A stretch of DNA of 64,000 nucleotides, taken from the NCBI GenBank assembly GCA_900542445.1, contig UQNN01000011.1:1-64000 (forward strand), written 5' to 3'. Of this stretch, positions 1 to 7,100 are shown in pieces (within the stretch, counting starts at the first letter, position 1; the number at the start of each line of letters is the position of its first letter). The notes beneath the pieces were generated by a model. That model saw only the letters and a list, made by a program, of their open reading frames with translations, was not told the DNA's origin and made no database searches. Both the position numbers and the translations under genes were made by a program. This DNA comes from an uncultured Eubacteriales bacterium (GTDB lineage Bacteria; Bacillota; Clostridia; Christensenellales; Aristaeellaceae).

Positions 1-55
1 GCAAAACATGCCGGCAAGCACCTCATCGCCGAAGCGATGAACGTTTCGCAAGAAC
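1..55 (+). promoter_or_regulatory. Leader palindrome, copy 1 (cut by window start)
   Basis: First of three copies of a palindromic leader element; the first six bases lie outside the window. The outer arms are gttcttgc and gcaagaac, and an inner hairpin tcatcgc-cgaa-gcgatga sits between them. Everything present here is identical to copies 2 and 3. It lies about 70 bases upstream of the first small secreted gene. Confidence 0.6.
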
Positions 56-125
56 CCATAACATTTTATCACAGAAAAACGCACACTGTACATATCCAAA
101 GTCAATAAAAAGGAGAGAAAAACTT

Positions 126-566
126 ATGAAAAAGGCTCTTATCGCTGTTTTGACGTTGACAATGCTGCTGGCGATTGCGGTGACTGCCTCTGCTGCAAAG
201 AGCAATTATACAATTTATAATATGCCTTGCGAAGCCATTGCTGATAATATGCTTTATCAGTATCACGCAGATACGAAAAACAGTGTTACAAAGTTGGATG
301 TTGATCACATCGTACAAATCAGCCATACTGTTGCGCAGACCAGTGCCGTAGAGACGAATCGCATTGCCGCATACGATTGCACTACCTCTAAAACGATGGG
401 CGCAAATTGGCATAAAGCTAATGGTAGTGCGTATCCGTGTAATTCCAATGCAATTACCAAAGGTCATCGATATACTGTAGCAGGCCGAGGCAACACGAAT
501 TATGCCTCTAAATATGGCTTGAGCAAAATTACGATTAGTGGAATCATTAATTCGTATGACGACTAA
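126..566 (+). CDS. Small secreted protein, cassette 1
   Basis: A 146-residue exported protein of a family I do not recognise. It has a Sec signal peptide (Lys-Lys, hydrophobic core, AxA cleavage near residue 24). The mature part shares several blocks with the paralogues at 2172 and 4225: PCEAIADN, TSAVETNRIAAY, KTMGANWH and VAGRGNTNY. Two cysteines (C35 and C105) are conserved in all three and could form a disulfide; C85 is not conserved. The start follows aggagagaaaaactt. A hairpin and then a larger exported protein follow. The conserved core suggests a small extracellular beta-rich domain; function is unknown. Confidence 0.8.
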   Translation: MKKALIAVLTLTMLLAIAVTASAAKSNYTIYNMPCEAIADNMLYQYHADTKNSVTKLDVDHIVQISHTVAQTSAVETNRIAAYDCTTSKTMGANWHKANGSAYPCNSNAITKGHRYTVAGRGNTNYASKYGLSKITISGIINSYDD

Positions 567-582
567 TTATAGATCATGAATA

Positions 583-612
583 ATAATAGGTAGCCTTTAG
601 GCTGCCTATTAT
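583..612 (+). terminator. Inter-gene hairpin, cassette 1
   Basis: An 11-pair stem (585-595 with 600-610, loop ttta) lies between the small and large genes and can be lengthened by two A-T pairs. The sequence after it is AT-rich without a clean T-run, so it may be an attenuator or an mRNA-stability stem rather than a full terminator. The other two cassettes have unrelated hairpins at the same place. Confidence 0.55.
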
Positions 613-634
613 CAAATTATGAAAGGAATAGACT

Positions 635-1717
635 ATGAAAAGATTGTTGTCATTATTTTTAATTATTTTAGCAGCTAATAGTATGACAGCAGCTGCTGAG
701 GAATATTTTACGCTTCCCGAAATTCGAGAACAATCATCTGATGGATGGCATAAAACATATACGGACAAATTTGGAAGAACGATCGTTGTTGATATCGATA
801 TAGATGTATATGGTGAACAGGTTGCCCCAGTACTCGAAGTTGGATGGGGAGAATATGGAAAAGCTGTAGAAGATCGTATGTTCAAATTAGATAATAATCA
901 ACCTATTGGAAACTTAAAAGCAGCAAAAAAACGAGGAGGAACATCAAAATATGTATATGAATCTGTTTCAAATATGAATATAGATATACAGCAAAAATAT
1001 GGTAAAGAATATGGAAATGAATTGACACTTCATGAAGTGTATGATTTCACAACTGAAAAATTAAAAGAACAGGACCTTCCCATTTATGATTATTTGTATG
1101 AAACTCCAATGCAATTCAGTTTAGTATATAGTATAAATGAGAATACAAATGAAATTCTAGTTCCAGCATTTTATATCGTAGAATTACAAATGAAAAAAAG
1201 GGGATTACCCATTTTTAATCATGTATCTGAATCATACTTGAATCGTCCAACACCTTTTTATTTCCCTTCCATCTCAATAGTTGTAGAAAGTGAAAGTTCA
1301 TACAGTATAATTGAACGGATATTTGAAGAACAAAAAGTAATTGCAGATGATATTCCACTATGTGCATTAAACACAGTTATTCAGAATATTGAAAAGAATA
1401 TAGAATCAGGATATATTCAAAATGTAATATCTTTAAGATTTGGATATTCAATATACAATGATCCAAGTATTGTAGATGTTAAGCGCTATTCAGGGTACGA
1501 TGCAGAATGCTATTATCTTGTTCCGTCTTGGATAATCGAATGTGCTATTGTTGACAATCCAAAAAAAGATTACGAGTCTTATCATGAGTCAAGAATCAGA
1601 GACATTACTATCAACGCACAAACAGGGGAAATGCTTGATTACTTCGATAAGAGTTATAAAGGATATGGTGATGCTCGTTATAAAGGATTTGTTTCGTGGG
1701 ATGATGTTAAAAAGTAA
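635..1717 (+). CDS. Large exported protein, cassette 1 (PepSY-like tail)
   Basis: A 360-residue exported protein with an N-terminal signal peptide (cleavage near AAAEE) and no lipobox. It is a clear paralogue of the genes at 2668 and 4722. Shared blocks are a GWHKTYTDKFGR stretch near residues 40-50, an ADDIPLC stretch near 245, RFGYSIYNDP followed by CYYLVPSW near 270-305, and a tail INAQTGE...YKGF.SWDDV. The tail resembles the strand pattern of PepSY/YycI-like extracytoplasmic domains; that is my reading of the pattern, not a domain hit. It may belong to a clostridial DUF family such as DUF6034, which I cannot confirm. Strongly AT-rich. SD is gaaagga. Confidence 0.8.
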   Translation: MKRLLSLFLIILAANSMTAAAEEYFTLPEIREQSSDGWHKTYTDKFGRTIVVDIDIDVYGEQVAPVLEVGWGEYGKAVEDRMFKLDNNQPIGNLKAAKKRGGTSKYVYESVSNMNIDIQQKYGKEYGNELTLHEVYDFTTEKLKEQDLPIYDYLYETPMQFSLVYSINENTNEILVPAFYIVELQMKKRGLPIFNHVSESYLNRPTPFYFPSISIVVESESSYSIIERIFEEQKVIADDIPLCALNTVIQNIEKNIESGYIQNVISLRFGYSIYNDPSIVDVKRYSGYDAECYYLVPSWIIECAIVDNPKKDYESYHESRIRDITINAQTGEMLDYFDKSYKGYGDARYKGFVSWDDVKK

Positions 1718-1731
1718 AGAATCCTACATCA

Positions 1732-1769
1732 AAATCGCTGGACATTCAAAATGTTTGGCGATTTCTTTT
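1732..1769 (+). terminator. Rho-independent terminator after cassette 1
   Basis: A stem of about 15 pairs including G-T pairs (aaatcgc... with ...gcgattt) is followed by ctttt. It is nearly identical to the terminator at 3794. Confidence 0.8.
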
Positions 1770-1862
1770 ATACGCAAAAGGAACGTCCATTGTTTTGCTT
1801 GGAATAGGAAGGAAGAAAATTACCGTAAAAAGGGTAAATTTTACCCTGTCAAGCGTCAAAGA

Positions 1863-1911
1863 TTGCATTTCAGGTATCTAAATTGTCGTTTCGAGTAATC
1901 CGCCCCAAATG
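1863..1911 (+). promoter_or_regulatory. Conserved upstream block, cassette 2
   Basis: A block of about 48 bases (ttgcatttc...gtatctaaattgtcgtttc...gccccaaat) closely matches 3921-3968, while the sequence between it and the leader peptide is less conserved. It lies 70-120 bases before the leader peptide, so it is a candidate promoter or operator region. A possible -10 (TAAAAT) lies near 1927; no good -35 is visible. Confidence 0.4.
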
Positions 1912-1979
1912 ATGGCGCCTTTGTGATAAAATCCGAAGCGTGGAAAGTGTTATGGTCGTACAAGGAAGGGGATGATGAT

Positions 1980-2012
1980 ATGGCACAGTTTAGGTGTCGT
2001 GATCCGGGCTAG
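1980..2012 (+). CDS. Leader peptide MAQFRCRDPG, cassette 2
   Basis: A 10-codon open frame follows a purine-rich ribosome binding site (aaggaaggg, 9-base spacing) and ends 28 bases before the palindromic leader. Cassette 3 has the matching peptide MQFRCHDPG. The two differ by one whole codon at the N-terminus, an Arg/His change and the stop codon used (TAG or TAA), so the reading frame is kept. This fits a regulatory leader peptide; it has not been shown to be translated. Confidence 0.45.
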   Translation: MAQFRCRDPG

Positions 2013-2040
2013 TCGGAGGGAGACTGACTCTAAATAAAAA

Positions 2041-2101
2041 GTTCTTGCAAAACATGCCGGCAAGCACCTCATCGCCGAAGCGATGAACGTTTCGCAAGAA
2101 C
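2041..2101 (+). promoter_or_regulatory. Leader palindrome, copy 2
   Basis: A complete copy of the 61-base element. The arms gttcttgc/gcaagaac extend to 13 positions with one mismatch and enclose a 7-pair hairpin (tcatcgc/gcgatga, loop cgaa). It is identical to copy 3 along its full length, although the downstream proteins have diverged widely. It lies in the 5' UTR, 131 bases before the small gene's start. Confidence 0.65.
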
Positions 2102-2171
2102 CCATAACATTTTATCACAGAAAAATGCACGCTGTACATATCCAAAATCAATGAAAAGGAGAGGAAAACTT

Positions 2172-2597
2172 ATGAAAAAGGTTCTTATCGCTGTTCTGAC
2201 GTTCACCATGCTGCTGGCTGTAACGGCAAATGCGATGGCTGTAACGTTTACTCTTCCTGTCCCCTGCGAGGCAATCGCGGATAATCAACTTTACAAGTAC
2301 TGCGCAAGCGTTTTTGAGTACAAGGGAGGCAGCGACCACAAAATTTTTGTCAGTCACCATGTTACACAAACGAGCGCGGTAGAAACAAACCGAATTGCCG
2401 CGTACTCTGATTTGACGAAAAAAACGATGGGTGCAAACTGGCACCGTGCAGATTCTGGGCTTTACCAGTGCATGTCCAATGCAATTTCTTCTGGTAGTGA
2501 ATATACCGTTGCCGGTCGTGGTAACACAAATTATCAGAGCAAGTATGGTCTGAACAGCATCACATTGACTGGTTATTTCCGCGCTGACAACGACTAA
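2172..2597 (+). CDS. Small secreted protein, cassette 2
   Basis: A 141-residue paralogue of the protein at 126. I chose the ATG at 2172, which follows the shared gagaggaaaactt and aligns with the other two starts; an upstream in-frame ATG at 2151 would place charged residues before the signal peptide. Signal peptide residues 1-23 (AMA cleavage). The family blocks PCEAIADN, TSAVETNRIAAY, KTMGANWH, YQCMSNA and VAGRGNTNY are present, and C32 and C100 are the conserved pair. The region between residues 41 and 65 is the most variable part of the family, as expected for a surface that varies. Function unknown. Confidence 0.8.
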   Translation: MKKVLIAVLTFTMLLAVTANAMAVTFTLPVPCEAIADNQLYKYCASVFEYKGGSDHKIFVSHHVTQTSAVETNRIAAYSDLTKKTMGANWHRADSGLYQCMSNAISSGSEYTVAGRGNTNYQSKYGLNSITLTGYFRADND

Positions 2598-2605
2598 GTT
2601 TTAAG

Positions 2606-2641
2606 ATCTACGCAGTCGGATTTGCCGACTGCGTAGATTTG
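2606..2641 (+). terminator. Inter-gene hairpin, cassette 2
   Basis: A perfect 14-pair stem (2606-2619 with 2625-2638) with loop atttg, followed by ttg. It is unrelated in sequence to the hairpins at 585 and 4660 but occupies the same position between small and large gene. It probably acts as a partial terminator or stability element that sets the ratio of the two products. Confidence 0.6.
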
Positions 2642-2667
2642 TAATAGTTATAATGAGGAGGTAAAGA

Positions 2668-3771
2668 ATGAAACGATTTGCAATGTTGTTCTTTTTCATT
2701 TTTGTATCTTTATCAGCAAATGGTTTTGCACAAAAATATTATTCTTTGCCAGAAATTAAAGAACAGGCAAAAGAAGGGTGGCATGAAACCTATACTGACA
2801 AATACGGGCGAGAAATACAGGTTGATATAGATGCTGATGTATTTGGAGAACAAACTGCACCACTGATCAAAGCCGGATTTCCGCAATACGATATATATGA
2901 CGTTGTACAAAATTGTCCATATGATACGGTCTCTAATGTAAAAAGAAAGGGTGGAAAAAGGACACATATTTATCGCTCCTATGGAACTGAAGTTGATCTG
3001 GATAAACCATACGGCGCGGATTATGGAAATGATTTAACTCTGAATGAAATGTATTCATTTGTAAAGAGGCTACTAACAGATCAGGGAATACCGTGCGATA
3101 TTTTTCTTTATGAAAGACCGCGTTTTTTTGATGTTTTATGCAATATCCAACAATCAACGGGAGAAGTAAAGGCGACCGCTTTTTATTTAGTTCGACTCTA
3201 TGAACAATTTTATGGAATTCCAGTTTTAACAAGAAAAATAGCTTCTTTCAATACAAAGAGAGGTTGGCCAGATTATGAGCCTAATATATCATTTCAGATG
3301 AGAAACGAAAACGAATTCACAGCTATGGTTAACGTCTTAGAAGAACAGGAGATTATTGCAGAAGATATTCCGTTATGTTCATTTGAAACCATAAAAGAAA
3401 ACATTCAGAGCGAAATCATTAACGGTCATATTCGAAAAGTATTTTCTATTAGATTTGGATATTCCGTATATAACGATCCGAACTATCCAAAGGGAAAACG
3501 TTCAGCACTTGATGCTGATTGCTATTACTTAGTTCCGTCGTGGGTGCTTGAGTGTATCTACATCAATAATCCTAAAGAAACATATAGTCTCGAAGCGGAA
3601 CTAGCTAAAGATGGCGGTGCCGATACGACCGAAAGATCAACTGATAAATTTCGAGTAATTACGATAAATGCTCAAACCGGTGAAGTAACAAACCCTATGG
3701 ATACAAGTAAAAATGGCTGGGGCGACGCTGATTATAAGGGGTTTATTTCTTGGAATAAAGTAAAGCAATAA
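2668..3771 (+). CDS. Large exported protein, cassette 2 (PepSY-like tail)
   Basis: A 367-residue exported paralogue of the proteins at 635 and 4722. The signal peptide ends near NGFA, and the mature protein begins QKYYSLPEIKEQ. The GWHETYTDKYGR block, the RFGYSVYNDPNYPKGKR block, CYYLVPSW and the INAQTGEV...YKGFISW tail are all kept. Compared with copy 1, a variable stretch of about 20 residues is inserted before the tail (LAKDGGADTTERSTDK). The terminator follows within 25 bases. SD is gaggagg with good spacing. Unknown function; constant pairing with the small protein suggests the two act together outside the membrane. Confidence 0.8.
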   Translation: MKRFAMLFFFIFVSLSANGFAQKYYSLPEIKEQAKEGWHETYTDKYGREIQVDIDADVFGEQTAPLIKAGFPQYDIYDVVQNCPYDTVSNVKRKGGKRTHIYRSYGTEVDLDKPYGADYGNDLTLNEMYSFVKRLLTDQGIPCDIFLYERPRFFDVLCNIQQSTGEVKATAFYLVRLYEQFYGIPVLTRKIASFNTKRGWPDYEPNISFQMRNENEFTAMVNVLEEQEIIAEDIPLCSFETIKENIQSEIINGHIRKVFSIRFGYSVYNDPNYPKGKRSALDADCYYLVPSWVLECIYINNPKETYSLEAELAKDGGADTTERSTDKFRVITINAQTGEVTNPMDTSKNGWGDADYKGFISWNKVKQ

Positions 3772-3793
3772 AAAAGTAAAGAATCACACATCA

Positions 3794-3831
3794 AAATCGC
3801 TGGACATTCAAAATGTTTGGCGATTTCTTTT
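3794..3831 (+). terminator. Rho-independent terminator after cassette 2
   Basis: Same stem and T-rich tail as at 1732. Cassette 3 lacks it and runs on into the next gene. Confidence 0.8.
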
Positions 3832-3920
3832 GTACGCAAAAGGAGCGTATGTTGTTTTGCTTGGAATGGGAAGAATATTACCGAAAAAAGGAAGAATTAT
3901 ACCCTATCAAGCCGAAAACG

Positions 3921-3968
3921 TTGCATTTCGGGTATCTAAATTGTCGTTTCAGGTAATCAGCCCCAAAT
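3921..3968 (+). promoter_or_regulatory. Conserved upstream block, cassette 3
   Basis: Second copy of the conserved block at 1863. A possible extended -10 (TGgTAGAAT) follows at 3982-3990 and aligns with TAAAAT in cassette 2. No consensus -35 is visible, so an alternative sigma factor or an activator is possible. Confidence 0.4.
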
Positions 3969-4040
3969 CCGAACCCTTTTATGGTAGAATTCGAGACGTG
4001 AAAGATGTTATGGTCATACAGGAAAGGAGGCGACGATACG

Positions 4041-4070
4041 ATGCAGTTTAGGTGTCATGATCCGGGCTAA
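4041..4070 (+). CDS. Leader peptide MQFRCHDPG, cassette 3
   Basis: A 9-codon open frame 10 bases after a strong aaggagg. It shares QFRC.DPG-stop with the peptide at 1980 and ends 28 bases before the palindrome. The strong ribosome binding site argues for translation. The Asp-Pro-Gly-stop ending is of a type that can slow ribosomes; that role is a guess. Confidence 0.5.
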   Translation: MQFRCHDPG

Positions 4071-4098
4071 TCGAAAGGTGGGTAGCTCCAAATAAAAA

Positions 4099-4159
4099 GT
4101 TCTTGCAAAACATGCCGGCAAGCACCTCATCGCCGAAGCGATGAACGTTTCGCAAGAAC
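4099..4159 (+). promoter_or_regulatory. Leader palindrome, copy 3
   Basis: Identical to copy 2 over 61 bases. Identity continues to about 4170 and also covers about ten bases upstream (aaataaaaag). It lies 126 bases before the small gene's start. Confidence 0.65.
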
Positions 4160-4224
4160 CCATAACATTATACCACAAGTAAGTCCTAATAAAAACAGTT
4201 TTCAATCAGGAAGGAGAAAAACTT

Positions 4225-4647
4225 ATGAAAAAACTGATCGCTATCATTTTGGTTGCCACTACGTTGCTTTCTATTGCGAGCATTGCATCTGCTGCTGTCA
4301 GCTTTACTCTTCGTACTCCGTGTGAAGCACTCGCTGATAATCAACTCTACCAGCATCATAGCGAGCAGAAGGTTTGGAAGTATTCCGGCGGCAACAAGTT
4401 CTATGTGAAGCACAGGATTCAAGAAACCAGTGCAGTGGAGACGAATCGAATTGCAGCATATCGCCATGATACGGGCAAGACGATGGGGGCAAACTGGCAT
4501 CGCTCTGACAACGGCGAGTATCAGTGCATGTCCAATGCATTGGTTATTAGTCAGTATTACAGCGTTGCAGGGCGTGGCAATACTAATTACGCAAGTAAGT
4601 ACGGTCTGAATAACATTACTTTGTACGGCTCGATGCGTGCGGATTAA
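4225..4647 (+). CDS. Small secreted protein, cassette 3
   Basis: A 140-residue paralogue of the proteins at 126 and 2172. Signal peptide about residues 1-23 (ASA). The blocks TPCEALADNQLY, TSAVETNRIAAY, KTMGANWH, QCMSNA and VAGRGNTNYASKYGL are kept. C33 and C101 are the only cysteines in the mature protein, which supports a single disulfide in the family. SD aaggag is 9-10 bases from the ATG. Function unknown. Confidence 0.8.
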   Translation: MKKLIAIILVATTLLSIASIASAAVSFTLRTPCEALADNQLYQHHSEQKVWKYSGGNKFYVKHRIQETSAVETNRIAAYRHDTGKTMGANWHRSDNGEYQCMSNALVISQYYSVAGRGNTNYASKYGLNNITLYGSMRAD

Positions 4648-4659
4648 CGCTGATCCATC

Positions 4660-4696
4660 TTATGAGTAGCCGATGTTTGACATCGGCTACTCATAA
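4660..4696 (+). terminator. Inter-gene hairpin, cassette 3
   Basis: A perfect 16-pair stem (4660-4675 with 4681-4696), loop tttga, between the small and large genes. It has no similarity to the hairpins in cassettes 1 and 2 and no T-run, so an mRNA-processing or partial-termination role is likely. Confidence 0.6.
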
Positions 4697-4721
4697 TCCA
4701 ATTATTTAAGGAGAAATGATT

Positions 4722-5864
4722 ATGACGAAATGGATAAAAGTGTTAGCTGTTTTGTGTATGTGGATGGCGTTACCCACAGGTTGCTTAGCACAAGAATATT
4801 ATAGGGTGTCAGATGTTTATAAGCAGGTTCAAGAAAAATGGAAAGCGGAATATAAGGATTCACAAGGCAGGGTTATTCCAGTTGATGTAAATGCAGAGGT
4901 TTATGGAAATGGAACATTATCTGTTTCAAAGGTAGAAATTGCCGATTACAAATTAGACGAAACTCTCTTTCAATCCGAAACAGAATGGAACGATAGAAGA
5001 GGAGCTATAATCTTACATCATAATCCGGCAGATTATATTTTTCGCGAAAAAAAAGGCGAAATGCCACTTATTGTATATCGTTCTTACGGGGAAAGGATAG
5101 ATTTGAATAAGATATATGGGAACGAATACGGAGAAAAATATACTGTTCAAGATATGATTGATTGCGCACAGAATATTTTAATCCCTCAAGGAATCGAAGC
5201 GGATTCATACCTTTTTGAACAACCTTTTGATTTTAGTGTTAGATGCAGAGTAAAGAAAGATAGCTTAGAAGTAACAGAACAAGCGATCTATCTGTCACAC
5301 TTCTGGCAGACGATAGATGGAGTACCGATTCTTGAACATGCAAATCGTGCTTTCTATAAGACAGGTTGGCCGGATTTCTTTCCTCAACTTGTGTTGGGAA
5401 TGCGAGAGAAGGATGAATATCAAATAACAGTGAATGCAGTTAAAAAAGTAGATGAAATTGCAAGTGACATTCCATTATGCTCTTTTGATGAAATTAAAAG
5501 AAGTATTTCTAAATTAATAGAACAAGGCCACATTAGGAAAATATATGATATTCGACTTGGATATGTTCTATATAATGATCCGAATTACCCGCAGGGAAAA
5601 AGAGATGCGTATGAGGCAGAATGCTATTATTTAGTTCCAACGTGGTGCGTAAATTGTATATATATGGAAAATCCAAAAGAAGAATATGTATATAAGGGAA
5701 AACAGGAGGATGAAATGAATGAAGATGAGAAAAATACGCCGGAGTATAGAATGGTCATGATTGATGCTCAAAGTGGAGTGGTGCTGGATCCATTTGATAG
5801 GAGTAAAAATGGACATGGAAACGCTGATTATAAAGGAGTTTTGACATGGGATGATGTCCAATAA
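4722..5864 (+). CDS. Large exported protein, cassette 3 (PepSY-like tail)
   Basis: A 380-residue paralogue of the large proteins at 635 and 2668. I chose the ATG at 4722, 8 bases after aaggag; an ATG at 4716 is too close to that site. The signal peptide ends LPTGCLAQ, so this copy has either a weak lipobox (TGC) or a plain LA/Q cleavage; the other copies have no cysteine there. It has a longer N-terminal insertion (about residues 75-115) and an acidic stretch before the tail. RLGYVLYNDPNYPQGKR, CYYLVPTW and the YKGVLTWDDV tail are kept. Its last 14 bases overlap the next gene. Confidence 0.8.
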   Translation: MTKWIKVLAVLCMWMALPTGCLAQEYYRVSDVYKQVQEKWKAEYKDSQGRVIPVDVNAEVYGNGTLSVSKVEIADYKLDETLFQSETEWNDRRGAIILHHNPADYIFREKKGEMPLIVYRSYGERIDLNKIYGNEYGEKYTVQDMIDCAQNILIPQGIEADSYLFEQPFDFSVRCRVKKDSLEVTEQAIYLSHFWQTIDGVPILEHANRAFYKTGWPDFFPQLVLGMREKDEYQITVNAVKKVDEIASDIPLCSFDEIKRSISKLIEQGHIRKIYDIRLGYVLYNDPNYPQGKRDAYEAECYYLVPTWCVNCIYMENPKEEYVYKGKQEDEMNEDEKNTPEYRMVMIDAQSGVVLDPFDRSKNGHGNADYKGVLTWDDVQ

Positions 5865-7077
5865 GCGGAAAACAAAGGAGTATTTTAGACTAGATTGGAG
5901 ATATTTAATTTTCCCATTAGCCTTTCTTATTGTTTTATGGACGAGTGCATCTTTTACAGGGCATTGGATAACAGAAGAAAATCCATATCGTTCATATACA
6001 TTGCAAGCATGTGCATGGCTAGATGGACGATTGGATTTAGGCACGGATTATCCTTGGTTAGAGCTGGCAATTTATGAAGGGAAGTATTATGTAAGTTTTC
6101 CTCCATTCCCATCGCTAGTACTACTTCCGTTTGCTGCGATATTTGGAACAAATACGCCTGACCACTGGATATCACTTGTTTTTTCACTTGTTGGCATTAT
6201 ATATGCGCTTCGTCTTTACCGTACAATAACAGGAAAATACGTAATGGCGGAACAATATGTTTTGTTCCTATTTTTAGGGAATGGCTACCTATTTATTTCC
6301 CTGCAAGGCGGATGGGTTTGGTACATGGCTCAAACAATGTGTTTTGCTCTTTCGTTAATGTCTCTTTTTTATGCAGTAAATCAGCACATGGGGAGAGCGT
6401 TTGCCTTTTTAGCCTGCGCCTTCGGATGTAGACCAATGGTCGTTGTTTATATACCACTAATCGTTGCACTTGTAATTAAAAAAACAAGAATAAAAACATT
6501 GGTAAAAAAGGGATATCATCTAATTCCAGCATGTATGATAATTGGATTTTATTTGACGCTAAATGCTGCTCGATTTGATAATCCGTTTGAGTTTGGGCAC
6601 AACTATTTACCAGAATTTATTCGTGCAGATGAAGGCCAATTCAGCTTTAGCTATGCAATAAAACATTTGAATCAACTTTTAAGGTTACCCCAAACAGGAG
6701 GAGAACATGGAATGTTGATTTATGACACTTATGATTGTATGGCATTTTGGCTGATTGCTCCAATGACAATTCTTTTTATTGTGTTGTGGGTTTATGCGCT
6801 GATAAAAAGGCGAAAAGAATGCAAAACAAGTTTAATAATAGTTCCTATGACGGTGTGTATACATTTAATCATTGTTTGTTGCCATCGAACCATGGGAGGG
6901 TATCAATTCGGAAATCGGTATATTATTGATATGCTTCCGTATGTGTTTTATGGATTATTATCATATAAACAAGAACAACGGATTGAAAAAATAGAATGGA
7001 TGAACATTCCACTTTTTGCACTTGGATTCTCGATAAATTTAATTGGAACAGTTGCAACTTATAATCATTGGATTTGA
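5851..7077 (+). CDS. Polytopic GT-C-like membrane protein
   Basis: A 408-residue integral membrane protein with many hydrophobic helices and extracytoplasmic stretches such as YYVSFPPFPS after helix 1. The layout (long loop after the first helix, then repeated helices) resembles GT-C glycosyltransferases that use polyprenyl-linked sugars. I see no unambiguous catalytic motif, so substrate and activity are unknown. The start (ATGATG, SD aaaggag 12 bases before) lies inside the end of cassette 3's large gene, so translation is probably coupled. It is as AT-rich as the cassettes and clearly part of the island. Confidence 0.7.
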   Translation: MMSNKRKTKEYFRLDWRYLIFPLAFLIVLWTSASFTGHWITEENPYRSYTLQACAWLDGRLDLGTDYPWLELAIYEGKYYVSFPPFPSLVLLPFAAIFGTNTPDHWISLVFSLVGIIYALRLYRTITGKYVMAEQYVLFLFLGNGYLFISLQGGWVWYMAQTMCFALSLMSLFYAVNQHMGRAFAFLACAFGCRPMVVVYIPLIVALVIKKTRIKTLVKKGYHLIPACMIIGFYLTLNAARFDNPFEFGHNYLPEFIRADEGQFSFSYAIKHLNQLLRLPQTGGEHGMLIYDTYDCMAFWLIAPMTILFIVLWVYALIKRRKECKTSLIIVPMTVCIHLIIVCCHRTMGGYQFGNRYIIDMLPYVFYGLLSYKQEQRIEKIEWMNIPLFALGFSINLIGTVATYNHWI

Positions 7078-7100
7078 ATTAAATTAAGGAAGTGAAAGAA

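Noticed and set aside
1542..1898. A 118-codon frame at the end of the first large gene
   Set aside because: It starts inside that gene in another frame and reads through its terminator.
2041..4159. Cassettes separated by palindromes as an integron array with attC sites
   Set aside because: The palindrome arms do not fit the RYYYAAC/GTTRRRY ends of attC, the integrase is the Tn916 type without an integron-specific insertion, and the units are paralogues, which points to tandem duplication.
1..4160. The repeated leaders as a CRISPR array
   Set aside because: Only three copies, 2 kb apart, with genes rather than spacers between them.
126..4647. Small secreted proteins as lactococcin-972-type bacteriocins
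   Set aside because: Similar in having a Sec signal and a small mature part, but they are twice as long, the motifs do not match, and the partner protein differs.
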